Of a stretch of DNA of 32,716 nucleotides, positions 1 to 9,318 are shown piece after piece. Made by a program: the position numbers and the translations under genes. Under the pieces are notes generated by a model, which was given only the letters and a program-made list of their open reading frames with translations, ran no database searches and was not told where the DNA came from. Position 1 is the first letter of the stretch; each line of letters starts with the position of its first letter. Source of the stretch: Cymbomonas tetramitiformis (taxonomy: Eukaryota > Chlorophyta > Pyramimonadophyceae > Pyramimonadales > Pyramimonadaceae); contig LGRX02031191.1 of the NCBI GenBank assembly GCA_001247695.2, positions 1 to 32,716 of the forward strand, read 5' to 3'.

Positions 1-131
1 GTAACCCCGCAGCGCCTCTGTTGTATGGCACGCGCCTGAACGAGTAAACCCGCACGACCTGTGCTGTATGGCACGCGCCTGAACGAGTAACCTGCACGAC
101 CTCTGCTGTACGGCACGCGCCTGCGTCCATG
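1..131. repeat. Short tandem repeat, 42-43 bp unit, about three copies
   Basis: The words TGTAYGGCACGCGCCTG begin at 22, 65 and 107, giving a period of 42-43 bp. The flanking GAACGAGTAA and GCACGACCT are also repeated. The array runs off the left edge, so its full size is unknown. It is not coding in any convincing frame. Confidence 0.8.
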
Positions 132-628
132 GCAAGCAGCCATTTTCCACAGGCCAGCTGGATCTGCAGCACTCACCCCGGATTTCCACTGACAGTACTT
201 GTGGGTCGGCTGGAGCTCATTGGATGCTCATTTGACGGGTTGAGGGACTCAAACAAATTTGGGTAAGGCGGTGGTGGAGAGGGGGGGCTTGGAATTTGGT
301 CGACGGGGCGGATTCAGAAATTCGAGGCTCCTTGTGTAGGCTTGCACGTGTTGCCCGGGGCCCTTCGAGGCTTGGTGGGGTTTGACAAGTCGGAGATGGA
401 TCTGCCCCTTCGGGCGCAGGTGGGGTGGATACCAGCCACGTGGCGACTGCTGTTGTAGGTGGGTTGCTTGCTGGTGACGGCCCATCCTCGCATGCTCTTT
501 TGTGCCTGGATTGTTAGCGCAAGCCAACAGGCGCACGCTCAGCGTTTCGGTACTCGTATTGATGCGACCATTTGGATGATGGGAGTCAGGGGTGAGTTTG
601 GTGTGAGGGAATCTGGGGGGGTCCACAG
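132..628 (+). other. No complete gene seen; probable upstream intron or exon of the armadillo-like gene
   Basis: Open frames here are short, overlap on both strands and match no family I recognise. The only distinct motif is GCCACGTGGC at 435-444, the palindromic plant-type G-box core, which recurs twice at about 0.8 kb. A splice acceptor (CCACAG, ending at 628) closes this stretch and leads into the first recognisable armadillo-like exon. Confidence 0.4.
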
Positions 629-2033
629 GGAACGGGGCAATTCCAGCACTTGTGCAGCTATTGGGCAACGGCGACCCACCGACACAGCGCGAGGCAGCAT
701 TTACATTGGGGAATATCTGCTCACCTTGGTGCTACTGCTGTATCCTCATCGGCCACAAGGCCGCAAAGCTGACTTTGTTTTTGTGGCAATGTCGCGGCTT
801 CCACAAACATGCCACGTGGCAGGGATGTAGTTGCAATTTTCCGGCCTCCACAAACATGCCACGTGGCGACGATGCCCCTGCACTGTCCCGTCCTCAACAT
901 GCGAAGCATATATGCCACACATGCATATGTACCCAAGCCAGAATGTGCCTATGAGGCAGTAGTGCTGCTGTGTCGTTAGGACATGGGTTTTTACTTTGGA
1001 GTAGGTTTTGGGGGGAAATATCAGGGGGAGCATCGACGCGCCACAAGGGGTGCAGCCTCTAACGCAGGCCGTTGCCAGTGGTTTGGTATGTCCTGTGCTT
1101 GGCAGATCCTTTCGTGTGTGGCTTGCCCTACCGCAGGCCAGCCGCTCTCAACCAATGGCAATTTGCTCGTGGAATGTATCTGTCACAGTAGGGTTTGTAT
1201 TAGGATTTGCAACTGCCGACCTGTGCTCCTCGTCTCCACAGCTACATGGAGGAGCTGCAGAACGGAGAGGTGACCGAACAGCCGACTGCAACCAGGGGAG
1301 GTCATCCTGGGTCCGAATATTGCATTGCAGACGCTCCACTGTGAATTTGTCATCGCCGACATTTGGGGAAACTTCTTGACCGGGTCTTAGAGTGAGATAC
1401 ATTACTTGCACTTTTTCAACGGAGCTGAAAGATGCGGCCGCATTCCTCGGATGACTGCAGGTTCCCGCAGCTCTTCATGTGGCGGAGGCCGCAGACTTGG
1501 TGTCAGCACAGGTAAGCAGGTGTTGAACACCCACTCCAAAAGTGGCGAAGGAAATGCTAAAGTAGTCTCTTGTAGGTCCAGCAGATTGTGCAAGTGACTT
1601 GGGTGGAGGGTGCGGGCGAGCCTGCGCAGACAGCGCTCCAACTGCTGTACTGCGTGCTGACTCGATTGCCGCAAGGGCCATCTATGGTCAATGCCGCCGG
1701 TACTAACCACATGCGCTGGCGGCCCCTCGATGGCACCGGCCTCCCTTGATGGCCCTCGAGGATAATGGTGTAAATGCTGTTGCTTTGACATTTGCTCACA
1801 GTTCATTCCTGATTTGTGGCTGCCGAAAGCGTGCAAATTCGAATTCTAGATTCTATTGCCGATATTGTTCCTGTATGTGATTGGGCAGGAGCTAAGCATT
1901 GAATTTGGGGGAGCATGCAGGCGGTGCCGCAGTCCTCACATGCCTCGTGCACTCAAGTGGAAATGAGGTCGTGCGGCAACTTGCATCACAGTGCTTCGAT
2001 TCGGCTGCTGGTTCATCGGACACAGGTCTCTGA
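629..2033 (+). CDS. Spliced armadillo-repeat-like protein, 3' part (probable host gene)
   Basis: This gene is visible only as exons. Exon 629-728 reads NGAIPALVQLL, then GDPPTQREAAFTLGNIC, a good armadillo (ARM) repeat. It ends in phase 2 at a GT and joins 1025-1085 (QGVQPLTQAVASGL), which ends at donor GTATGT. After an unresolved middle come exon 1461-1511 (acceptor TGCAG, donor GTAAGC, reading VPAALHVAEAADLVSAQ), exon 1576-1699 (acceptor TTGTAG, 41 codons plus one base) and exon 1921-2033. The last two join in phase 1 and continue as GAAVLTCLVHSSGNEVVRQL, again ARM-like, then stop at TGA 2031-2033. ARM proteins (importin-alpha, beta-catenin and ARO types) stack short helices to bind partner proteins; which subgroup this is cannot be told. 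The stretch 1242-1380 also holds plausible coding sequence (VILGPNIALQTLHCEFVIAD) but no phase-consistent junction was found. The 5' end probably lies outside the window. A decayed gene is possible. Confidence 0.55.
800..867. repeat. Pair of 21-bp direct repeats containing a G-box palindrome, inside a predicted intron
   Basis: A 21-bp word ending in GCCACGTGGC occurs identically at 800-820 and 847-867, spaced 47 bp. A third GCCACGTGGC lies at 435-444. CACGTG flanked by GCC/GGC is the classic plant G-box bound by bZIP and bHLH factors. Location inside an intron or promoter of the ARM-like gene is inferred. Confidence 0.6.
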
Positions 2034-2996
2034 TGTATAGTCTTGCAGCAACCTCTCCTACACATATTGGATGTCAGTAAACGGCTTTGATTTATGTGCT
2101 CTAGAGGATTCAAGAAATGAAACTGATGAACTGCGCCTGTAGTGTATGAGGAATGAGGAAATATGGATATCAACATCGGGAACCGGCACCGGATAATGTG
2201 GGTCAATCTAGTTTTCGTCCAATCGTACCGTGGACACGCGCATCATCCTTCTGTCATTTTTGGATTTAGGGAAATGTCGAGGCATTTCCCGTCGTCATCC
2301 CAATGCCCTTCGCGACTCAAATCGCAATGGTACTCAAATAAGCATGGACCTTCCGAGTTGTATCGACGGCTGCATCTGGAAGGTATTTCACGAGCATGGC
2401 GATTTAAACCCAAAGATGTTCTGCGATTGGAATCCTGCACCAAAACCCGCGAAATCTTTCCGATGGAACCTTGTGACCTCGGGTGCAGACCTCAAGAACG
2501 TATTCCAAAAAAACACGGAATTCGCACATTTCGGCCATGGTCTATCCCTTATTCCGAGGTAGTCAAGAAAAAATGTAGGCAAGAGAAACGTAGTGCATAT
2601 AAAACTACTTTTCGAAGATGACACTGTGATATTATACTGCCCGTATATAGCACCTCAAATAAGAAGCAGTGTTGCTCGGTTGGGAAAGAGTCTTTACGAA
2701 AGCCCGTTGCCCTTACAGACTTTTTGAACAAGGCTACAATTCAAGCAATTGCAATATCTTTATGGCAGGAAAGATTGACCAGTAAATTAACAGGTTGAGC
2801 AACAGCTCCTCCAAATAGTTACTTCAAGTTAGAACAGCCTCCAAATGGGCAATATTCATGTCTTATACTTTCAAGGCGCGCAATTCATATCTCTAATCGA
2901 TCTGTCCCATGTCGGCTGGCATATCATCATCTGCCACCTATACAAATCCTAATCAGAGAATCTGCATTTGGACAATCCTAATCAAGACAGTTGATT
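2034..2996. other. Intergenic stretch, no recognisable gene
   Basis: After the stop of the ARM-like gene, base composition turns more AT-rich. The longest open frame (2163-2621, plus) has no recognisable domain, atypical composition and no ARM-like sequence, so I do not call it a gene. No inverted terminal repeats, tRNA or LTR motifs were seen. Confidence 0.5.
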
Positions 2997-3584
2997 TCAT
3001 TGTCCCTTGCTGATCTTTGCCTTCTTCCTACGAGGAGCCACGTCCAGCACTTCTTCTTCATCACTGTCACTGCTCATGGTGCATTTCAATTGAGTTATAT
3101 ACTCATGTGTCCAACATCTCGGATATTTCCTAGATTGCCTCTTCGTCTCTTCAGACACCCCAGCCTTATTCTCAACCATTGAAGTCAATCCAGTATCCGA
3201 CCCATATGGTTTCTTTGGTGGTACATGAACAGTTTCCACCACAGAGGCTGGGGCATCCTCAGATATGGCCTCAGACTTCTGCTCGGTAATAGGCTGATCA
3301 TCGGGCTGAACAGGTGAGGTCGGGGAGGTGCCCTTTGGTACCCAGTGAAGTTCACCCTTCTCATCCATGATCAATTGCAGTCCCAGTCTCTTCAACCTTC
3401 GAGCTTCAGCTTGTTCTTCAGCATCGTCAGCTACCAAGTCATCGAACTCGCTGACGTCATCCTCGGTGTCATCATATTCAGGCGAAGTTGGCTCCCATTT
3501 CGGACTGGCAGTGTCCATGTCATCCCGCCACTCGTGCGGCTTGTTCCCTTTGACTGTAGGTTTCCAATTCTGGAGGTGTGCCAT
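2997..3584 (-). CDS. Acidic protein with basic C-terminal nuclear-localisation-like tail (fragment)
   Basis: The 195-codon frame starts at an ATG that follows a TGA in its own frame by two codons and overlaps the end of the protease-like frame by 65 bases. It is rich in Asp, Glu and Pro. Residues 1-75 carry acidic clusters (DDTEDDVSEFDDLVADDAEE), and the last 25 residues combine an acidic serine cluster (SSDSDEEE) with the basic run PRRKKAKISKG, a typical classical nuclear import signal. No enzymatic domain is recognised. The frame is +1 relative to the upstream protease-like frame, and the overlapping text makes better protein sense as a continuation of it. It is therefore likely the C-terminal part of the same polypeptide, separated by an indel, a sequencing error or true frameshifting. 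Confidence 0.5.
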   Translation of the reverse strand: MAHLQNWKPTVKGNKPHEWRDDMDTASPKWEPTSPEYDDTEDDVSEFDDLVADDAEEQAEARRLKRLGLQLIMDEKGELHWVPKGTSPTSPVQPDDQPITEQKSEAISEDAPASVVETVHVPPKKPYGSDTGLTSMVENKAGVSEETKRQSRKYPRCWTHEYITQLKCTMSSDSDEEEVLDVAPRRKKAKISKGQ

Positions 3585-4674
3585 GTGTTGTCAATCCATT
3601 GTAGGTTCCGTGTTGCCAGTCACAAATTTCTCTCATCTGGACCCATGCGTCCACTGCGGCTAGCAGTTCATCTTGTTTCCCCATACCTCCGGTCGGTAAC
3701 CACACATGTGCTTGTATGTCCCGGTTCGTTACCGTGAGCATCAATATGCTCCATTTCTCTTTGTCCCGAATTGCCATTTGGGTGTGCCCGTCTATCTGCA
3801 GTCTTGCCACCGTTTCTCCTGTGAGGGTGTCATTCTCTCCCTGTAGTGCTCGGAGCGCTTCCCCGACCTCCATTAGCGTCTGCATGCCCTGCTGTCGCAT
3901 TATTCGCTCCACTCGTCCCCTTGTGTATTCCCGGGTTATTTCCCTCATGAAGACGTCGGCCGCACATTCCCCTCGAGGCTGTGCTTTCCTTGCCCGCGGC
4001 TTTTCTACTTCTATTTCATCGACCACCTCGACCTCCGTGGTATCCCGTTCCGTGTGTAGTGAATTCTCTTTTATAATGGCCGCTCTTACACTTGGTCTGA
4101 AGTTTTTTCTGCACTTTTTTGCTATTTCTGTGGTGTGTAGTACAATATTCCGACTTGTTTGAAGCGTTTTCGTATACACTTGCTGTAACCATGCTCCATT
4201 CTGTTCCCGCAACCATTGTTGCCACAGTTCTGTCATGTATATCACCCATATGCCACAATTGTACGCGTCATACTGGTGCTTGTCGTACATCATCGTGGCT
4301 CTTGACTCCTGGCACCTTATAGCCCCCTTGTTATCCTTCACCCATCCGTGAATTGCTGTGTGCAATCCCTCGGTCATACCCATTTGCTTTAGGGCAGCTT
4401 TCCTTCGCGTTTGCTTTTCCGCACCCATAGAGTCATACACGTAGGCCTGTAGCGTGCGTTTGTCGCCCGTGTCGCAGACTTGTATCATCAGCAGTAGCCA
4501 ATACCCGTTTCCTATCACCGGTATCTGCGTGCCGCCACCATTGATCACTTTCCTTTTCATCAATTCTAAGAAGTCCCCGTCATTTCCCTTAAGTAGCCTC
4601 AACACATCCTGTATGATCCTTGACCCTGGGGGTCTTTCTTCCAGCTCCTCGAGGGCCAGGTCCACCTGGTACAT
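3520..4674 (-). CDS. Ulp1/SENP (C48)-like cysteine protease domain protein, catalytic His replaced
   Basis: The family cleaves SUMO or ubiquitin-like modifiers and uses a His-Asp-Gln-Cys arrangement. The core here is GYWLLLMI (Y58-W59), VYDSMG (D81) and HQYDAYNCGIWV (Q134 and C140). The Trp that normally follows the catalytic His is kept, but the His position is Tyr, so activity is doubtful. The frame is open upstream of the ATG at 4674 to a TGA near 4846, so the true N-terminus may lie there or in the preceding frame. Beyond residue 190 the protein has basic patches and an Arg/Glu-rich helical stretch (residues 215-290) without known domains. C48 proteases are often carried by plant Mutator-like, CACTA and other DNA transposons. 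No transposase is visible beside it, so transposon origin is inference; a domesticated or host pseudo-protease is the alternative. Confidence 0.6.
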   Translation of the reverse strand: MYQVDLALEELEERPPGSRIIQDVLRLLKGNDGDFLELMKRKVINGGGTQIPVIGNGYWLLLMIQVCDTGDKRTLQAYVYDSMGAEKQTRRKAALKQMGMTEGLHTAIHGWVKDNKGAIRCQESRATMMYDKHQYDAYNCGIWVIYMTELWQQWLREQNGAWLQQVYTKTLQTSRNIVLHTTEIAKKCRKNFRPSVRAAIIKENSLHTERDTTEVEVVDEIEVEKPRARKAQPRGECAADVFMREITREYTRGRVERIMRQQGMQTLMEVGEALRALQGENDTLTGETVARLQIDGHTQMAIRDKEKWSILMLTVTNRDIQAHVWLPTGGMGKQDELLAAVDAWVQMREICDWQHGTYNGLTTHGTPPELETYSQREQAARVAG

Positions 4675-4687
4675 GCTCAGCTTTCCA

Positions 4688-6033
4688 TCATCCTCGAATA
4701 TCCCATACGTGACCGAGTTCCTGGGGTACTGCCCTTCCGTCTTCCTGCCCGGGTGTGTCCCTCCCCCGACCTGGGAGGGCCTGTGTGGTGCCGTCGCTTC
4801 CTTTCCCGTATCTTCCCCTGTCTTCCCTTTCCTTCGGTTTAGACATCATGTTCGGTGTGTCTCCGTATGTTGGCATGGTTTCCCCATCCCTTGCTTGCAC
4901 CCCCTTGCGGGAGGGCGTCAGTGTTGTTCCATCTTGGGCCCTTCCTGTTGTCCCTCGTGACTGCTGCCCTTTCTTTACCATCAGCGTGGTCAGCGCATCT
5001 ATTGTTATGTGCAGAGCCATGGTCTGGGCCCCTTCCATCCTCATTACTCTTCGACTTTCGCCCGTTATGCGGTACTCCTCACCATGTTTCCGCATCCACT
5101 TATATTGGTTCCTTTCTTTTGTTGCCCACCTCACTGCCTCCCTGCATCTGACCAGCTTGGTCCTGTCGTATCTGGTTCGTTGCATCCATCTGCAGGTTTT
5201 CCCTACTATGTGTTCACTCCAGTACATTCCCCCTCGTTTGTGCGCATACGCATGCTCCCGTCGGTTCGCCCTGAGGAAGTATGTGTAGTTTCTCCTAAAG
5301 CCTATCCTACGTTCCTTCTCGTCTTCAGTTTCTGCGGTGAACCATCTTGGGTCCCTTTCGCACCGTTGTGGTGTAGCTACCTGGCTTGTGTTGTTCCCCC
5401 TCAGCAGTGGTGGCTCATCCCCAGCCTTACTTATCCCGGTCCTCTGCCGGAATGTATTGTCTCGTATATTGTGGCCTTCCTGTTTCCCATGTTCTCTCAT
5501 GTTATGTCCTCTTCCCTGTGTACCATTACTCACTTCCTTTTCCGCCCTGTCATCAGGTCCCCCCTGTGCTTCCAGTTTTACATTTGGTGTTGGTGTTTGC
5601 CCCACACCCCTTAGTTTACTCTTGTTCATCTGCCTTAGTCCTACCACAATAGCGCAGGCTGCAAATATCGCCCCCGCCATCCTGGCCCCATGGTAGGCAT
5701 GCATTGCGTGTTGCCAGCGTTGTCCTTTGGCGCCTGTTCGTTTTGCGCTGCCTCGTTCCATCAATTGCGTGCACCGTGAAAGATGTTTTGGCCCGGTTCC
5801 ACTTTTATGTGCCTCCATCCCCTCCTTTTCCCTGAGGCATGGCTCCTGTGGGTTAGAGTTCTTCCTCATTATTGTGCCTGCAGTCGTACAGCTCGCCTCA
5901 GTTAACCGCCTACCTTTCCGTATGCATTGCGGGTCATTTTCAGGGCCGGTATCCTTCGGGTTCTCCCACTTGCCGTGTCCATGTCGCTCCGTGCTGCTCT
6001 CCCTGTTACGCGCGTTACATATGTGTGTAGTCT
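4688..6033 (-). CDS. Basic protein with a single membrane-like segment, function unknown
   Basis: The frame is open from a TGA near 6034 to the stop at 4688; the first ATG is at 5869 (393 residues). From that ATG, residues 64-78 (AGAIFAACAIVVGL) form one hydrophobic helix flanked by basic residues. A strongly basic region at roughly residues 165-280 (IGFRRNYTYFLRANRREHAY and similar) may bind nucleic acid. The C-terminal 80 residues are Gly/Thr-rich and low complexity. I recognise no family. The next frame downstream (protease-like) is in +1 and overlaps this one's end, so the two may be parts of one long protein. Upstream, the frame abuts the 5'-truncated retrotransposon A near 6.1 kb, and its N-terminus may have been cut off by that insertion. 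Confidence 0.45.
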
Positions 6034-6148
6034 TCCCTTGTCATCCTTACTGCATATTCGGGCCCCGCTCTTCCTCATGTCTCGTCGTGTATATCCGTGG
6101 GGTGTTTCCTTGAAAATTTTCATCCCGGGAGCCACTTTTGCGATGGGC

Positions 6149-6309
6149 TCATACAGCAGTATCCCACACCATTCCAACAACAGCTGCAGCAACAGCAGCA
6201 GTGGCTCGCGTACCAGCAGCAACAACAGCAGTGGCTTCAGCAGCAGCCACTGGAACCGATGCAGCAGCAGTTACAGCAGCAGCAGTTCCAGCAACAGCAG
6301 TTACAGCAG

Positions 6310-6340
<31 letters not shown>

Positions 6341-7178
6341 CGCAGCCGCAACAACAGCCGCAGCATCGACCACAGCAGCCCCATCAGCTGGTACCAGCTA
6401 CCTCCGCGCTTCATGACTCTGGTGCGGATCTCTCATCGCTGCAGCACTTCATCAGTATCGGCGCCGCAGCCCTGCCAGACCCTCTGCAGGTACCCCTTGA
6501 CAGCGGAGCTCAGCAGAGCGTCTCGGGCGGGCCCAGCTCTTGGTACGCCACCTCCCCGCGGTGGCAGCAGCCTCAGAGACCCGCCGGCGTCGACGTTCCC
6601 GAAGAGTATCCTCGGGCCCCGCGACGCACGGCAGGCACATTCCAGGTCTGAGCCATGCACCTGATCACTCCGACCCCGAGTCCGGTACGGACGTCAGCCG
6701 CACCAGCACGGGGACCAGAGGCAGCCGAAGCACGCAGGCACGGGCTGAGCGCAGGCGGAGGACCGCCCACAGGTCCGGCTCCGACTCGGACGCGAGCAGC
6801 CGAAGTGAACACATTCGCAGAGAAGTCCTGGCGGCAGTACAGGCCCTGGACATCTCCGCGGTGCTCTCGAGAGGACTCGCCCCGCCCGGCGCGACGACAT
6901 CTGCAGGAACCTCTCCATCAGGCGACCCTCAGAGCAGCGCACAGGGGGCCCTGACGGCGGACCATCCACTCGAGGCGGACGCCGCTGACAGCGTAACCCC
7001 CCCAGTGTCTCAGATTGTCGCTGAAACCGCTCCCGCCGAACCTCCCACTCAGGGTCGGCCAAATCCCCTCAACATGATGGTGGCTCGCCGGCGGCAGTCG
7101 ATGGAGACGGTAGTGCACGGCGGTGGCAACCCTGACTCGGAGCTCAGAGACCCCAGTTCAAGCGGGTCCCCCCAGTGA
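6149..7178 (+). pseudogene. Gag N-terminal region of element A (polyglutamine, Arg/Ser-rich), frame-broken
   Basis: One frame (to the stop near 6651) encodes a Gln-rich start and then a Pro/Ser-rich segment. A second, overlapping frame (about 6540-7178) encodes an Arg-rich stretch (ETRRRRRSRR) followed by Ser/Thr/Pro-rich text. Neither begins with an ATG that fits. The third frame (from 7114) carries the well-formed Gag body. Element B has the same arrangement: a repeat-rich N-terminus, an Arg-rich patch, then the conserved Gag body. This supports one N-terminal Gag extension broken by frame changes or spliced; the exact joins cannot be fixed here. Confidence 0.5.
6168..6378 (+). repeat. CAG/CAA trinucleotide tract (polyglutamine in frame)
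   Basis: About 200 bp are dominated by CAG and CAA triplets. One frame reads long glutamine runs broken by Leu, Trp, Phe and Pro; the other frames read Ser/Asn-rich and Ala/Thr-rich, and all stay open. It marks the start of the recognisable Gag of element A and is the counterpart of the GCATGC-based repeats at the start of element B Gag. Confidence 0.85.
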
Positions 7179-9279
7179 TCCACCTCAAGATCCCCCTGAC
7201 GACCCCGCGCAAGGACCAGAGCCCTCCTACCCTCAGTACCCAGAGGTTCGGGCTCTCTTCGTCACCCATGACGGTGGGTCATTGTGGGTACACCAGTCAG
7301 CGGGGGTGCGAGGCGCGGCAACCGTCTCCCTGCCATGGGATGAACGCCGCCGGGCTGGGGTGCAGGGCGACGCCATCCTGTCCAGGATCATGCACCTGCT
7401 GGGAGCGCCGCTGACTGCATATGCGCGCATGGGAGGCCGCCTACACCATGCACCCCTACCACTTACCAACCCTCGTGTGGAGACCTGGGTCCTCATGGTC
7501 GACCGCGAGGTCATGAATATGGCAATGGGGGACCCAGCCGCAGCCAATGTGCGGTCTACGAGCATGGGGCAGCCAGTGTGGGAGTGGATCCCTGCCACTG
7601 CGCGGGAGTCGGAGATGCAGAACTTCGACCAGGACGGGCTCGCCGCGTGGTCGGAAGTCAGCAACTCCGATTGGTATCGAAGCATAAGCGTGGTGGCCGC
7701 ACAACCATCCACTCCCCTGCCCTTCCATACACCTCTTCCACTCCCCGCTCCACCATCAGCCCCTGCATTACCGCCCACTTCGACTGCAGTCCCCACAAAT
7801 CCCGCGCCTGCGCTCCCGCCCGCGCATGCCCCGGGACCACCACCTCCAGCCCGTTTCCCCCACTCCGCCGCCGCAAACCCCGTTCACTCTGCCGCTGCCG
7901 CAAACCCCGTTCACTCTGCCGCTGCTGCGAACCCCGTACTCTCTCCCAGCGCCACCCCCTTTGTACCAGGCATCGTCCGACTGCCGCAGGGCACTAATCT
8001 GCGAGCATCCCCGGACGAGGTCCGCCTGGAGCACAAGACCAAGGAGATGGTGCTGAAGCTGATCAAGAGTGTGACCAGATTCCCTCGCTCCGCGTCCGAC
8101 ACTAAATCGGCCGACAAGGATGGCCTCCTGACGCAGTTGGAGCACTACTCCAACATGGTGCGGAAGATATTCCAAGAGGCCATCGTGATCGAGGCGCTGA
8201 CCACTCCCAGCTGTACGCCATCTGTATCGACGTACCAGGCGAGCGTGTCGAGCCTCCTTTGGAGCTTTAAGGAGCACACTCTTCAGGATCAGCAGAAGAA
8301 ATTCTTGGAGCGTGCGGCGGGGACTTTCGGGTCTGGCCAGGCTTGGCACCGGCGCTACGTGGAGCTGGACGTGTTCTTCAGCGATCTGGCGGTGTGCTCT
8401 CTAACACAGGCCTACCTGGAGAACGCACACGGAGAGGCCATTGCATTGAGGCAGGCGACAAACGAGACCTCGGCGGAGTATTTTTCGCGGTTGGAGACCC
8501 GCATGGCCTCCGTCAACTTCCTGGCTGGCAGAGTCCCCAATTGCGTGGAGATGTCCAACCTGTCCATGCTCTCCACGTACCGCCGGGGGTTGAGGTATGC
8601 ACCCAAGGTGATGCGGCGCCTGAGAGCCATCCACCTGGATGTCTCCAAGCCAGAGGAGTGGGAGAGGAAGGCCGTCAATGACGATATCCCAGGCACCCAC
8701 AACGCCCTGTTGAAGATACGGGAGGTTGCTGAGGAGGTGGAGAATGACATTGACACGGAGGCGGCGCAGAGGCGCACTCAAGATCGTCCTCCCCGCACTG
8801 TCTCCTTCGCCAACCCCTCACCTCGCACCCCCTTCTTCAGGCGTACCCCTTCCTCGAACCGTCCAGCACTCGCCATGCTGGAGAATGGGCCCACCACCAC
8901 CGCTGCCGCGGCAGTTACCCCATTGCCACCACCACCTGGTCTCCCCCGCCCTGACGCTCCGAAGGTCCGCCGGTGTTTCGCCTGCGGCTCCGCGGAGCAC
9001 ATCGTCCGTAATTGCACGGATGAGACCAAGCTCAAGGAGTGGAGGGCCAATGCACCTGCTCGATTGGCAAATTCTCCTGGGTTCGTGGCCGCCGTCGTCT
9101 GGGCCATCGAGCAGCAGGAGGACATCTCCTCGGTGGATGGCGTCCCAGAGGAGTTCTCCGAGGAGGTCCTGGCACTTGCTACCTGTGAGGACGAGCAGAG
9201 CTACCAGACCCTGGCGGCCCTCGCTGGTATCGAGCTTGTGGAGGGTGACGGTCTTCCCCCGGTTGAGGACGATGAATGA
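7123..9279 (+). CDS. Gag polyprotein body of element A (capsid-like region and CCHC zinc knuckle)
   Basis: This frame packages the element RNA. It is the only intact large Gag frame in the window (718 codons counted from a GTG; the frame opens after a TAG at 7111-7113, so the true start is upstream in another frame). Residues 38-200 form a conserved N-terminal domain shared with element B (LFVTHDGGSLWV here, LLVVTPQGDSLWV there). Residues 205-275 are Pro/Ala-rich with three copies of ANPVHSAA-like text. Residues about 300-540 are a helical capsid-like region. The nucleocapsid knuckle CFACGSAEHIVRNC (CX2CX4HX4C) starts at residue 618. The C-terminal 60 residues are acidic. The stop is TGA, and the same frame reopens immediately into the linker-protease frame, so readthrough could make Gag-Pol. 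Confidence 0.8.
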   Translation: MATLTRSSETPVQAGPPSDPPQDPPDDPAQGPEPSYPQYPEVRALFVTHDGGSLWVHQSAGVRGAATVSLPWDERRRAGVQGDAILSRIMHLLGAPLTAYARMGGRLHHAPLPLTNPRVETWVLMVDREVMNMAMGDPAAANVRSTSMGQPVWEWIPATARESEMQNFDQDGLAAWSEVSNSDWYRSISVVAAQPSTPLPFHTPLPLPAPPSAPALPPTSTAVPTNPAPALPPAHAPGPPPPARFPHSAAANPVHSAAAANPVHSAAAANPVLSPSATPFVPGIVRLPQGTNLRASPDEVRLEHKTKEMVLKLIKSVTRFPRSASDTKSADKDGLLTQLEHYSNMVRKIFQEAIVIEALTTPSCTPSVSTYQASVSSLLWSFKEHTLQDQQKKFLERAAGTFGSGQAWHRRYVELDVFFSDLAVCSLTQAYLENAHGEAIALRQATNETSAEYFSRLETRMASVNFLAGRVPNCVEMSNLSMLSTYRRGLRYAPKVMRRLRAIHLDVSKPEEWERKAVNDDIPGTHNALLKIREVAEEVENDIDTEAAQRRTQDRPPRTVSFANPSPRTPFFRRTPSSNRPALAMLENGPTTTAAAAVTPLPPPPGLPRPDAPKVRRCFACGSAEHIVRNCTDETKLKEWRANAPARLANSPGFVAAVVWAIEQQEDISSVDGVPEEFSEEVLALATCEDEQSYQTLAALAGIELVEGDGLPPVEDDE

Positions 9280-9318
9280 CTGGCCGGCGACCAGTCCCCG
9301 ACCCTGCCCTTCGGGGAA

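Noticed and set aside
2163..2621. 152-residue plus-strand frame as a gene
   Set aside because: No recognisable motif, no splice or codon support and overlapping equal-quality frames on both strands.
4454..5696. Plus-strand frames of 98-201 residues rich in Ser, Pro, Leu and Cys
   Set aside because: Shadows of the minus-strand protein; composition is that of a complementary reading and no domain is seen.
6138..6416. Ala/Thr-rich frames over the CAG/CAA tract on both strands
   Set aside because: Alternative readings of a trinucleotide repeat with no other support.
6140..7178. 5' LTR of element A
   Set aside because: No match to TGTGCCCGGAGGCACA or the 8-bp arrays found upstream of Gag; the element appears 5'-truncated.
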